The notes beneath the pieces are model-generated. The model was not told the origin of the DNA and did no database searches. It saw nothing but the letters and a program-made list of their open reading frames with translations. Shown here piece after piece: positions 1-64,000 of a stretch of 64,000 nt of DNA (positions within the stretch are counted from its first letter, which is position 1; each line of letters begins with the position of its first letter). Both the position numbers and the translations under genes were made by a program. The DNA comes from Istiophorus platypterus (Eukaryota; Chordata; Actinopteri; Istiophoriformes; Istiophoridae): positions 16,895,560 to 16,959,559 of the forward strand of contig CM029129.1 in NCBI GenBank assembly GCA_016859345.1, in the 5' to 3' direction.

Positions 1-894
1 GGACCTGGCAGAAGGCCAGCTTTTGGCTCATTTAGTAGCCGGAGTCAAAAAGCCACTTTAGCGTGACGTCACAGACCTGTTATACAAGAGACAGACACTC
101 TTGTTATACGAGACAACGTAAGAGATGCCGCGAGTGTGATTCTCGAACAGCGCAAATGTTGACGCCACAGTGACGAAGTGTCTTCGATGAGGTGCAGTGA
201 CACGTTTGATATTTCATAGAAGATATTTCATAGAAGATAATCAGTATATTAAAGATCCTCATCGCGGGGAGAGAAAAGGTCACTGCAGACCAGAGAGGAG
301 GTAACTTCGAATGGAGCAGCACTCAAGAGAGGCTTTCTGGATATATAGACTCAACTCTGTCTCCTAAAGGCCCCATTAAAGACTTTTTTATAGCCCACAG
401 GTTGAATATTTTTTGAAAATCTTTCAAATTTTATTTCATTTTATTTCATTTAATGTATCTTTTATATTAGGGTTATCATTTATTTTTTTGTTTTCAATTA
501 ACTTAATTGTTATATTGAATTTTATTTTTTATTTATTTATTTTCAACTGAATTTATTTTTTATACTGTCTTTTAAATATTTAACAATCTATTTTCAGCAT
601 ATTTGTCGTTCAGCGTGGCACCATGGTTCCCTTGTGCTCTATGACAGCACTCGACTGGTTCTTATTTTGCTCATGTGAGCTTCAAAAGAAATTTCTATGA
701 TATTATAGAAGCCATACAACATATCATGCGTGGTTGGGCCAATAATTGGCTTCTTACATCCACACTTTTATGCATAAAATATTCTGGCCTTATCACGTGA
801 GGAAAAAAAAAAATCACTTTATTTCCCAAATATAATCCAAGCACAGCGACTGAATGGGAAATGTCGATGGGACTGTGTGAGGCAAAGTTAATTA

Positions 895-1010
895 GTTAAG
901 CTTTATTTATTCAGTACGTCTCACTGAGATCAAGATCTCCTTTGCAAGGGAGACAAATTACATCAGATAAATCAGTCACACAAAGCAGTCGTCATGCACT
1001 TACATTCAGA
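895..1010. repeat. Dispersed teleost repeat fragment
   Basis: The core around 925-955 (CACTGAGATCAAGATCTCC followed by TTTGCAAGGGAGAC) resembles a short interspersed sequence that I recall as common in percomorph genomes. The match is from memory; there is no second copy in this window to align. Confidence 0.35.
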
Positions 1011-2189
1011 GAGAACAAATTAGAACACAGAGAACCCGTCTGTGGGACAACTCTTTATTCTGATCTTTTGCTATCGGAAAACCTTTTTCAACGGCAGACT
1101 TAGGGTGATTTACAGTAAATATCTTAAACTTCAATTATTTGTAAAACCTATGTCTACTGAAATTAAAACTGAGGCTCCTTCCAGCAGACCAGTCCTGTTG
1201 TGCATTGCCGCTTGATGTAGGCGAACAGAAGAAACTAAATATATCCCTGACCGAACTTCCTCACACTGAGTAGTGAAAAACCTGAAGCCTATTAGGACGG
1301 TTGTGTCAAATGGACTTGAACCAAATGGTGCTGCAGGGAGAAGAGAAGAGAGGAGAAGACAAGGGAAGAGAAGAGAAGAGAACTGTCATTAAGTTTGTCT
1401 CAGAAAACAGAGTTGCAGGAAATGATTGTTGTTCCCACAAGACTGAAATTTACTGTCATGGGCAATTTCATAGACATTCAATGCTGAGCATTACTGTCCA
1501 GAAATATCGTGTAAGTGAATTGTTCACAGAGCCAGTGAGGAAAGAGAATTTTACAAGTGTTTTATTTCAAAAGAAAGTTTAAGTATTTCCATTTTTAACC
1601 GCCAGAAAAAAAAAAAACACTAACCATGACACCACCTTATATTAATGTTGAAAGAGATCTGAGATGATCTACCACACACTGGCACAACGGGGAAGCAACG
1701 CTGCTCTGGAGACTGTCACGGGATAAAATGTAAGCGTATCCCTCGTTAAAAAAGCCATTTTCCAGCACAAATTGATTAAATGATCAATAATCTGACTCAT
1801 TTGCATAGCGTTAGACTGCTGAGTTTGCATGTGGATCTGCATTTATTGGATTGAAGACAACCTCGTGAATATGGTGACCTTCTTAAAGCCTTAAGTGTGC
1901 ATCCTACTGTTGAACCCCCCAGGGAAAATCAGTTTCATTTATATAAGCTGTAAAATTGGCTTTACTAATTGCTTTATGGATCCATTATAAAAGATCAATA
2001 AGAAGAGGACACCTGCATCAAAAAACAATTATTGACAATTTCTTAGTATTTACAACTCGAGATTTAATTAATGACTGGAAGAACCTCTTATTAGTGATTT
2101 AGCCTAATAATGTTTATAACGCCATATGACTGAAATTGAGCAACATTCAACCCTCTTAATTACCTCATTTGTAACTCAGAATTGACGGT

Positions 2190-2833
2190 TTCTTGGCAAA
2201 TTGGAGCCATTTCTCTTTATTAATGACCAACTAACATTGATATCATAACTGCAGACATGAAAATCACATCTTCGTCGAGAATATGGTGAAGGATAAAACC
2301 ATCTGACCATGTCCCTTTTTTTCCAAATCTCCGTAGACCAGTGTCTGTGGCTTTTGCACCACTGAGCTCTGAAATATGCATTCATCTTTGTAATGAGAGG
2401 TTTTCCACTGCAACACCACTCTTCATCCCTCTCAGTGGAACTGTTGACGGACCGTCGTTGCTGACACCGTCTGATCATGGCCTGCACTGACATTGTCAGT
2501 CACCCGAGGAAGAGTTGCTCCAAATGTTTTTCCTTACTTATCGAAGTAATGAACAAGTATCACTGACGTAAATCTAACTGCAGATGTCACTTTGGTCAGT
2601 GTTCCCATTGAAACACCAGCCAGTTGAGTGTTCTATGCGACTGAAGCTCCTGTCATCCATGCCCTAATAATGAAACCTCTATCAAAGTCACTTAGATCTT
2701 TTTCTCTTGCCATCTCGATTCTAAACCAGAATATACCGGACCTGCTCAGCGTTTTTAAACGTGTCACAGAGCATGATTGGCAGTCAACTGCTAAATTGTA
2801 CCATGCAGTGCACCTTGGTGGAAACATCTGCAT
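2190..2833 (-). mobile_element. Decayed Tc1/mariner-like transposase remnant
   Basis: Read on the minus strand, the first piece (2833-2633) contains KDLSDFDRGFIIRAWMTGAS, like the N-terminal helix-turn-helix entry of Tc1-type transposases. The second piece (2493-2176) contains KPLITKMNAYFRAQWCKSHR and then HWSTEIWKK, matching the conserved region ahead of the catalytic DDE segment. The two pieces are in different frames with stops between them, and the C-terminal catalytic part runs out of frame. It is a dead fragment. Terminal inverted repeats were not located. Confidence 0.75.
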
Positions 2834-3242
2834 TTGTCATGTTTCTCCACTGCCCATGTATCTCAGGCCTGAAGGGGGGGGGGGTTAACCTGGTGAAAAA
2901 TGGATGGAGGCAGATGGACAGTCAGCTCCAAAAGGGGGCTCACACAAGGAGATGAGCTCCTCAAAAGAGTCACAGGGAAAAGGCAGGTGTGCACTACAGC
3001 GTGTACGGCCACCCTGGCCCTGCTCGCTGGAAAGGACGGTGCTAAAGAGGAGCAAGGACGAGTGGAGGACCAGGTGTGACCGGAGCTACTCCTGTGGCAG
3101 GTAACCCTGCAACAGGAGCCGGCTCAGAGAGACAAAACCCGGAGGGGGAGAGCGCAGGAGCTGGAAAAAGAGAAGAACCTCTACTATGAGAGTGACCTGC
3201 CGGTACGCGGTGACACCCAGGCTCTCAGATGGAGACGGGGTG

Positions 3243-3276
3243 TGGAGAGAGAGAGAGAGAGAAGGAGAGGGAGAGG

Positions 3277-3341
<65 letters not shown>

Positions 3342-3432
3342 GACAGAGAGAGGGAGAGAGAGAGACAGAGAGAGACAGAGAGAGGGAGAGAGAGAGACAG
3401 AGAGAGGGAGAGAGAGAGACAGAGAGAGAGAG
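3243..3432 (+). repeat. (GA)n purine tract
   Basis: Nearly uninterrupted purine run of GA/GGA/GACA units, about 190 bp, ending 250 bp upstream of the Y-type start codon. Long reading frames across it on both strands are translations of the repeat and not genes. Confidence 0.95.
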
Positions 3433-3481
3433 GCGGAGGGAGGGACGGGGAAGAGGACCACGGTTGGACCGATTGCTACTG

Positions 3482-3560
3482 CGCGCGTGTTTGTGTGTGT
3501 GTGTGCGTGTGTGTCGTGTGTGTGTGTGTGTGTGTGTGCGCGTGTGTGTGTGTGTGTGAT
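3482..3560 (+). repeat. (GT)n microsatellite
   Basis: Imperfect GT/GC run immediately after the GA tract and about 120 bp before the fgf13 Y-type start codon. It may lie in the 5'UTR or proximal promoter. Confidence 0.95.
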
Positions 3561-3680
3561 TGGGGGGCGGGAAAAAAAAACCCCACCATCGGAGGATGAA
3601 AAAGTAGAAAAGCGTGAGTCTGCGTCCTTCGCCTGAAGTTTGATTCCAACAAGCAGCAGCAGCGGCGGCGGCTTTGCTCC

Positions 3681-23878
<20,198 letters not shown>

Positions 23879-23890
23879 CCCACCACCCCT

Positions 23891-23923
23891 CACACACACA
23901 CACACGCACACACACACAGACAC

Positions 23924-23971
<48 letters not shown>

Positions 23972-24004
23972 CACACACATGCACACGCACACATGCGCAC
24001 GCAC
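23891..24004 (+). repeat. (CA)n microsatellite in fgf13 3'UTR
   Basis: Compound CA repeat with CG and GA interruptions, just after the stop codon. Confidence 0.96.
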
Positions 24005-24545
24005 AGATCTCAGGCCGACATGCCCACACATCAGGCTGTTGAGGGGTCGGAGGAGGTGAGGAGAAAATGACGGAGGACAGGAATGTGTTCTTCCACTTTA
24101 CGGAGCCCACTGTGACTGACTGTGATGTAAATAAATCAAGGACAATCAATCCATCTGACTCTGCTGCTCTGGTCTGCAGAGGGACAAGGCCCTGTGAATC
24201 TCTTCCCTTGACTATACTTCCTACTATATCATACCCAGATAGAACAAGGGAGGGAGAGAAAGAAAGGGGAGATAGTGAGTCAGTCAGTCAGTCACACAGT
24301 CCTATAAACAGACTGTTACAGAGAACCAAAGAGTCCAAGTACTAACTAACTGAAGTAATTGCTATGAAAAGGCAAGAGGCAAGAAAGTTACAGAGCGACA
24401 AAGGAGGGAAGAAAGTCTTTATCTATTCTACCGTACGCTATGTTTACACAGAGCTCATGGGGTTAAGTCATATTTTTAAAAATGACGAACGTATTCCTTG
24501 TACACTTATGAGGACTGATCATTTGTTTGCATGCAGGTGCGCCTG

Positions 24546-24593
24546 TGTGTGTTTTTGTGTGTGCGCGCGTGTGTGTGTGTGCGTGCGTGAGTG

Positions 24594-24632
<39 letters not shown>
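24546..24632 (+). repeat. (GT)n microsatellite in fgf13 3'UTR
   Basis: GT run with GC and GA interruptions; antisense-complementary to the CA repeat about 550 bp upstream in the same predicted transcript. Confidence 0.95.
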
Positions 24633-25005
24633 TTGACTGGTTAGGGAACATGCTGTGCTTGCAGTAGGCGTGTTGTGTGTGTGGGCAAGTGAGAGTGAGC
24701 GTGTGCGCACACATGTGTCCGGGTGGGTGGGAGGGGCGGGGGGATTTTACCTTTTTAAGATCAGTTGTATATCAGACAAACCTCCTGAGGGCTTTAGCAG
24801 GTTAAAATAAGGTTTACTGTATATGCTTCCATGCTTACTTCTTACAAGCAATGCTGTTGTTTATCTTTCCGTTTGTTGTTGTTGTCCCTTGCTGTTTGTT
24901 TGTTTGTTCGTTTGTTTGTTTGTTAGTTGTTGCATGGAAGCTTGTGGACCTCTGCTCAGTAGCAGCATGCCGAAGGTCCTTTTTTTTCTGGTCTTATGTG
25001 TTCCT

Positions 25006-25159
25006 GACCAAAAGAGAACACTAGTGAGCCAATAGTGTCGTACCACAACACTAGTGAACCAACGTGAGGGTGTTAGAACACTACTGGACCAATAGTATTG
25101 CACCAGAACATGAGTGGACCAATGGTGTTGGACCAGAACTTTGGTGAACCAATGGGAGC
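25006..25159 (+). repeat. Degenerate tandem repeat, five copies of about 30 bp
   Basis: Copies start near 25006, 25042, 25075, 25102 and 25132. The shared core is ACCAGAACACTAGTG followed by GACCAATAGTGTTG, with substitutions and small indels. Four copies carry CCAAT. It lies about 50 bp before the AATAAA at 25213. Confidence 0.85.
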
Positions 25160-25212
25160 ACAGATTAACTTAATATTTTGGTTCCTGCTGTGGACAAACT
25201 AGAAATGCACTA

Positions 25213-25218
25213 AATAAA
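25213..25218 (+). terminator. Candidate polyadenylation signal of fgf13
   Basis: AATAAA followed by a T-rich segment (CTCTTTCTAAAG, then TGTCATGTCTTATTCTC), a plausible downstream element. Confidence 0.5.
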
Positions 25219-25235
25219 CTCTTTCTAAAGAAGTG

Positions 25236-27157
25236 AAACAATTGTCATGTCTTATTCTCTTAAGCTAATCATTTTAGAGATTTAAATTCAGAGGGTCAAT
25301 TCACCCAAATTACAAAGATAAGAAAAAAGTCTCACTTATCTCTAGTGGTTTTGCAGATACTGTAGTTTTGGTTTTGAGTTGATGTGGATAGTGTCTAATT
25401 TTTTGTGAAGAAAAACCCAGTTAGAAATGTGTTGACATGGACTCCAGTGGGTGAGTGAGGGAGACTGATTCTGGACAGAAATGTTGCTGCTGAATGTACT
25501 TTTTAAAGATACTATGCACCATAAATGAAATTCAATTCATGTCACTCGTGGTACAGTGAGGAATCTCAAAACCTGGAATCAAAAAATTGAATCCATTTGC
25601 CCATATCCACCAGGGATATGTGACTTTTTTTTTTTTTTAAATGATTTGGGTAAACTGACCCTTATTCACTGGCCATTGTTTTCCATTATTTTTTAAATTT
25701 AAAGAGACCAGTGTTACATGATCAGTTTCGATCCATACAGAGCAATGTAGCAGATCTTGTTTGCTTTGTATTATTTCAGTGAAGTATGTGGTGTATTTAA
25801 ACTGGAAACGTAAAGTAAGTATAAAATCAGTATGAATAATAAAAACATAAACATGATTTTTGAGTGTGCTGATGATTGGACACTATTCTCTCACAATGCA
25901 CTACAGAGAGGAAATAGCAGAGCAGCTCACAGCTGGAAAAAAATTAAAACTAATAGTCGATGCTAACGGTGGTGAAACAGCTGTAGAAAACCTCTCAAAA
26001 CAAAAATGAACTATTAAAATTTTTGTAACTATCATATAATTATTTTCCCTCACTACAAACTGCTCAAGTATGTTGATTGCTTGTAAATTAACTGGAGGGG
26101 CAGAGCAACAACCGAGCGCTAGAATTTGATTTCGCCACCAGATGGTGACAAACGTTTCAGAATTGTGACGCTGCTGTTGGTTTCCTTAGGTAAATTTTTC
26201 CCTGAGAGGAAGCGAACGGTCGAAACAAAAAAAAATGCCCCAGTGAAAGGGGAATTAGAGAGAAATAAATATTTAAACAAAGAAACACAAATACAGAGTA
26301 CAGTAGACAAAGCTCTTTGATAAAGTATAATCATTTACTCCAACATGTGTGTGTTTGTTCATATCTCTGTGATGAGCAGGGAAAGTAGACTCGGGCGTTT
26401 ATCCTCAAATGATCCGGTGAAGAGCGGTGCAAAGGCCAATTTCAAAGACATTTGTGTAATCACAAAATACAACAAGATAAAGTGCAAAAGGCAAATATGA
26501 AAATAATACACAGATAAGGGTTAAAAACCACTAACTTCACATTGCAATAATAAACATTTACGCATTGGTTTCAGGAACAGTGTAATACTCAATATATATT
26601 CCTAAATGTTTAAATACAAATCACAAGATGTGAGATGCTTCTCTCACTAATAAGGATAATTTAAGGTAACAATAATTTCTTTACTCTGGTTTTTCATGTC
26701 ACAGTGACAAATATCATCTAAAAGGGAATAAAATCCGTGGGTGTGGACAGGAAGTCTTGTCTGTATCTCTGAACTCACAGTGTTGATGAACCACACTCTC
26801 CCTTTGCTATTCACCGCTATGAAATAATCACATTTTCACTTTCTGCAGCCCTGTGCAAATGTAAACACACATGCAAACTCACACAAACATATAAATTTCA
26901 TGTTCATAGTGATCCACATCAATACTGTACTGGTACATCAGTTGAGTCTGTCATATTTACAGTGGTTGAGACAGCATCGTGCTGCCTGTACTTGCAAAGC
27001 CACCTATTTTTCTTTAGATAAGAGGGGGGAAGAATGTGTCAGAGTCTGTCCTCCTCCCCCTCCTTCTCTTCTTCCTCCTCTCAGTGCCACTTTTTCTTGC
27101 TCTTCATCTTCTCCTTCCCCTACGCACCCTCCCGTCCCAGCTCCGTTTCGTTCCTTC
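25236..27157. other. Interval between convergent fgf13 and afap1l1
   Basis: About 1.9 kb of AT-rich sequence with no exon recognised. In human the two neighbours are on different chromosomes (Xq and 5q32). Confidence 0.6.
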
Positions 27158-27163
27158 TTTATT
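27158..27163 (-). terminator. Candidate polyadenylation signal of afap1l1
   Basis: TTTATT on the plus strand reads AATAAA on the minus strand, 46 bp beyond the afap1l1 stop codon. This would give a very short 3'UTR; more distal signals may be used instead. Confidence 0.35.
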
Positions 27164-27208
27164 CTTTCGTCCCATGAATCTGTCTTGACTGATCTTTTCA
27201 TGTTCCAT

Positions 27209-43800
<16,592 letters not shown>

Positions 43801-43849
43801 GTCTCACGGACGTATTTTTTATTCTTCGGATTTTTCTTTTTTCTCCAGT

Positions 43850-44030
43850 AAATAATCCGTTTTCCGAACGGTTTCATCCGCGGTCGTGCGCGCCACGGAC
43901 ACGGCGCAGCTCCCGTCAGCCTCCGTGCGTCCGGGACGACTGAGCCGGAGCCGCCGCTCTGGTCCGGGGGATTGACTCGGCGGCCCGCCGGTTCGTGGCC
44001 CCGGGGCTCCGCCGGGTCCTAGCGCCAGTC
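43850..44030 (-). promoter_or_regulatory. Probable afap1l1 promoter/5'UTR CpG-rich region
   Basis: CG-rich sequence (for example GTGCGCGCCACGGACACGGC) immediately upstream, on the minus strand, of the proposed first coding exon. Confidence 0.5.
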
Positions 44031-44191
44031 CAAGCGCATTCCTCTTAAATGTTTGGTTTACCACACATTTTCATGCAGTGACTCAAAAAAAAAGAAAGAA
44101 AGTAAGGCCACACTGGTCCCATTTAAGGAGCTATAATTCCTGGCAACCCAAATATATATGTGGTTCATTTGTGTTTTTATTATATTGCAGC

Positions 44192-44688
44192 CAGTAGTGG
44201 AATAAATTTGAGGCACTTTACTTGGGCATTTCCGTTTCTTATTATTTTATACTTCTACTCCATTTCAATTCAGGGGGAAATATTGTACTTTCTACTTCGG
44301 TACACTTACCTGACAGCTATGTTTACTATTATAAATTAAGATTATACATGCAAAGTTTGTAAAATATGATGCATTGTATATGGAATATACCGAACAAAAG
44401 CGTATACAGAAGTTGAAATTGTCTCCACCTGGACCAATAAGAGTGAAATGATACTGACAGAATGAGGTAGTAATAATGATGAAATGATATGTACTAATAT
44501 ACTGTAACTCGATATTGGCCAGTTTTCTCAACGTTTACTTTTCAGACTTTAAGTACCATGGCTAATGTTACGTACTGTTACAAACACTTTGAATGCAGGA
44601 AAGCTGCTTGTGATGGAGGGTTTTTACAGCTTTTTATTGCTACTTTTTCTTTAAGTAAAACGTAGAGAACATGCTTCTTCCACCACTG
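44192..44688. mobile_element. hAT-like MITE with terminal inverted repeats
   Basis: The left end is CAGTAGTGGAA and the right end TTCCACCACTG, near-perfect inverted repeats starting CAGTRGTGGAA. The interior has ATATGATGCATTGTATATGG, CTCCACCTGGACCAATAAGA, ACTTTAAGTACC and AATGCAGGAAAGCTGCTTGT, an order I recall from a very common short fish DNA transposon. Length 497 bp. The flanking 8-mers ATTGCAGC and ATAACTGC are only loosely similar, so the target-site duplication has decayed. Confidence 0.75.
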
Positions 44689-46690
44689 ATAACTGCCCAC
44701 AGTTTTTCCAAGTGTCGATTTACTGTGGGTACACAGTCTGCGGCAGTGGTTCTTTAACCTAGTTGTCAGGACCCAGACAAAGGATTTCATGATGATTAAC
44801 TGGGGAGAAACAAAAACAAATACATCTGTTGTGCAAGATCTTGATTCTTTTTTTCTAGACGTTACTCTAATCATTAGCATTTTTGAATCAATAGATAATT
44901 AAGCTTCCTTCAGACTTGATAACTTTTTGGTTAAGCTGGTCACAGTTGGCAATAAGGAGTCATAGTTAGACTTTTCTTTGTTTCAAGGGATCATGGGCCA
45001 AAATGGTTTGGGGCGTCTGGTCGAGGCTGTATAAATTTAAATCTAAATCATTGTGGAAATGTTGATACATCACTGAGTTTCTTGGTTTTCTATTCTTGCC
45101 ACGATGACTTTATGTTCCAATAGAATTCATCAGATTCCTTAATTTTCCATGAGAAAAATGAAGCTGCGTTGAACATGGGGAGTGGTGAAGGTGACAACTG
45201 TCATGAGATGATTCATTAATTATTACCCGGGTAACTGCTGCAAATTAACTTACACTGCAAATAACAACAATGTCAAACATTTCTGGGTATTCTCTGGAAA
45301 AAAACTACTTGAATCCTTTTTGGAAACGACTCAGATGACCCCTAAACTCAAAAGTAAAAATGTGAAACAAAAATGCCTCTTCACCATCCCGACCATCATC
45401 ATGCAGACTGATGAGAAAATAATAATAACTGATGTTTAAATCATTTATTTAGAGTTTGCAGTGACAGACAGTGGGTAGTAAATTATAAATGTTAGTCCAA
45501 TAAATCAAAAGTTCCATTCAGTTAATGTGGTAAATGCGATTGTTTCAGACCTGTAAACACACACGCACACTACCCACAAACACACTCCACATGGCTTCAG
45601 TCCCTGCAGTGCAGAGCAACAGTCTTGTTCTTTGCAACAGACTAACCAGCAATTTCTGTTTCTACTTAAGCCATTTGAGCTCAGAAAGTCTTTCTCGCAC
45701 CCGTTTTACCACAAACATGAGTCTTTTCTTCACACTTTCCTTTTGTGAGACTTGTCAGACCTTTTTCCCCTTTTCTTCGTGAGCACTTCTTTTCTCCCTG
45801 CATCTTTCTTTGTTTATCCCTCCACACATTCCTTTCCTCACTACTTCCTCCCTTTCTCCATCCTTCCTTTCTTCCTTCACCTCTTCATATTTCCTTCCCT
45901 CACTTCACAGTTGTTTTTCATGTCTTTATTCAGAGGGCTTTATCCATGGAAATCCTCTATTTGTCATCTGCTGTAAACACACACATGATTCAGTCTGATT
46001 TCATCATAATCCAATATCTGAAATTCTGAACTGCTTCATGTGCAGCTGCAAGTATTAACTGACAAAAAAGGATTTTTTTTTCAAATAGAATTAGTGAGTT
46101 AAATATGTTATTTTAAAATGTGTTTAGTACTAAAACCTGATTTCTAAACTTATCTAACATCTCTGAGATCACAGCCATGAGACACAGTTCATTCACATTA
46201 AACCTTACAATCATATTATGTTTCAAAAACCACGTCAGTGAACTGTACAATCTGCTCACGTCATTTAAATGAATCCTTAAAACTGATATGGCTTCAAATA
46301 TCAAAATCAAACACATGCCAGTAATAAAATAAAGAAGAAGAAAACCTTTGGTTTTCAGTATCAGCACATTATAAAAACACCATGTTTACATCATGCTCAG
46401 TAACCCTCACACTGTTCTCGTCCACATCACCTGTCCTGTCGGCTTACGAGGCACGAACCACCGAACTGCCTCCCCCACTTCGGGCAGCGTGGCTCATAGT
46501 GGGAGACCCTCAGTGTGGTAGGAGGTGCTTCAGCTGACAGTCTACCTGGGGACGTCGGACTACCACACCCACGCTTATGTTAACACACCACCATCTACTG
46601 GCGGGAGAGGGAGGAGCAGCCAACTCCTCCCTCCGCTCATCAACTTGTCTGTCTGTTTTGGCACCAGTGTGGCTCAGATGCTGTCTCTGG
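44689..46690. other. Interval between ablim3 and afap1l1
   Basis: No exon recognised; AT-rich. The left part is ordinary intergenic sequence and the right part may include distal ablim3 3'UTR. Confidence 0.55.
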
Positions 46691-47004
46691 AAGTCTTTAT
46701 TCTATCCTTCCTATTTACCCTCCTCTACTTTACCCATTTTGACCAGTCGGCTGAAGTCTTACATATTACATAAGAGGTCCAATTACACACCAGTTAAAGC
46801 ATGCCAGGAGCAGCAGGCCGGTGGTGGGCGCAACAGTTCTGCTCTTGCCACCTCAGTGGGAGAGAGAGACTTTTTCTGTCATTTCAGCCAGTTCGTCTGG
46901 GCCAGTAGGCCAGAGTCAGTAGACCTTCATGGATGCCACTTTTCACAGCGCGTTCTTGGCAGCGGACCTGCACTGGCTCAGACGGTCTCGGTGACTTCAT
47001 TTTC
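46691..47004 (-). other. ablim3: ablim3 3'UTR (predicted)
   Basis: Follows the TGA stop. A minus-strand AATAAA (plus-strand TTTATT at 46696-46701) lies about 300 bp beyond the stop and is the nearest plausible polyadenylation signal. Confidence 0.4.
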
Positions 47005-63461
<16,457 letters not shown>

Positions 63462-64000
63462 CTGGTGGGACAAACGTAAGAGTCAGAGCGATCCTGGGGT
63501 CAGAGCAGAGTTAGCTCAGAAACGACAGCTAATTTTACTACGTGTAATTAAATCTTAAAGAAACGATAACGACGATTAAAAAAAAAATCCTCATCCCCAG
63601 TGTTACACATATCTGAGCCTCTGACACTTTATATCACTGATTTGACAAACGGCTCAAATTTCAAGCTGCATTTACGTCGTGATTTACACAGTATGTGCTG
63701 CTCTTAGAGGTTGTTGTCAGGTGGGTCTTTCCCAGGTAAAATCCTGCACAAACACACGCACACACAGACACATAGACACACAGACACACACACGCACACA
63801 CACACACACACACACACAAACACAAACATCTTGCTATAGATCTTGGATAACACTTTCTTTATATTGGTGTCATTTAGAGTAGACATACACTGCAAATAGA
63901 AATAATAGCAATTTTAGAAGTATACATTTTCACAATTCTAGCTAAGACAAAGCCAGACTTTTGCTTCAGTGAAAGTGGCTGAGTCCTATAGACAATAATA
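63462..64000 (-). other. ablim3 intron, continuing past the window edge
   Basis: Contains a (CA)n run at 63752-63829; no exon recognised. Confidence 0.6.
63752..63829 (+). repeat. (CA)n microsatellite
   Basis: Imperfect CA/CAGA run; reading frames across it are repeat translations. Confidence 0.95.

Larger units (their letters stand above)
1..3680. other. Upstream flank of fgf13; no gene recognised
   Basis: No coding exon was recognised here. It holds AT-rich sequence, a repeat fragment near 895-1010, a decayed Tc1-like transposase on the minus strand (about 2190-2833) and a long GA-rich tract followed by a GT tract just before the first fgf13 start codon. The 5'UTR and promoter of the Y-type transcript should lie in the last few hundred bases, but no TSS can be placed from sequence alone. 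Confidence 0.6.
23879..25235 (+). other. fgf13: fgf13 3'UTR (predicted extent)
   Basis: Begins with (CA)n at 23891-24004, then a possible early polyadenylation signal AATAAA at 24130-24135. A (GT)n tract lies at 24546-24632, a degenerate tandem repeat at 25006-25159, and a second AATAAA at 25213-25218. Which signal is used cannot be decided from sequence. Confidence 0.5.

Overview
This is vertebrate, almost certainly ray-finned fish (teleost), nuclear DNA. The evidence is short exons with GT-AG introns, very dense (CA)n/(GT)n and (GA)n microsatellites, Tc1-like and other teleost-type dispersed repeats, and three genes whose proteins match well-known vertebrate families. There are no bacterial operons, CRISPR arrays, rRNAs or tRNAs that I can see. 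Most long reading frames are microsatellite translations, so the genes were rebuilt exon by exon from splice sites, intron phase and remembered human orthologues.

Layout. 1-3680 is upstream flank with a decayed Tc1-like transposase. 3681-23878 (+) is fgf13, a fibroblast growth factor homologous factor, with three alternative first exons (Y-type at 3681, U-type at 10727, S-type at 14955). All three end in phase 1 and join the same exons 2-5. Its 3'UTR probably runs to about 25.2 kb. Convergent to it, afap1l1 lies on the minus strand from 43800 down to 27209. It has 19 coding exons and a predicted 770-residue protein, close to the human length. Upstream on the same strand is the 3' part of ablim3, 63461 down to 47005. 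It has 15 coding exons for the C-terminal 420 residues, ending in a villin headpiece. Its LIM-domain exons lie beyond the right edge.

Functions. Fgf13 is an intracellular, non-secreted FGF that binds sodium-channel C-terminal tails and microtubules. Afap1l1 (two PH domains, coiled coil) and Ablim3 (LIM domains plus villin headpiece) are actin-associated adaptors. ablim3-afap1l1 adjacency in the same orientation matches human 5q32, whereas FGF13 is on human Xq. The 25-27 kb interval is therefore a junction between two blocks that are separate in human.

I found no wholly new system. The most interesting signals are at the RNA level. fgf13 exons 3 and 5 are bracketed by complementary GU and CA repeats, with little polypyrimidine tract at those acceptors. 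ablim3 has an 8-nt microexon, an unannotated-looking 15-nt in-frame microexon candidate and a coding poly-threonine microsatellite. There is a cluster of five TAATG motifs upstream of the fgf13 U exon, a lineage-type Ser-Arg insertion at the tip of the Fgf13 S-type channel-blocking N-terminus, an AGC repeat in the S promoter/5'UTR region, and a five-copy CCAAT-bearing tandem repeat near the fgf13 polyadenylation site.
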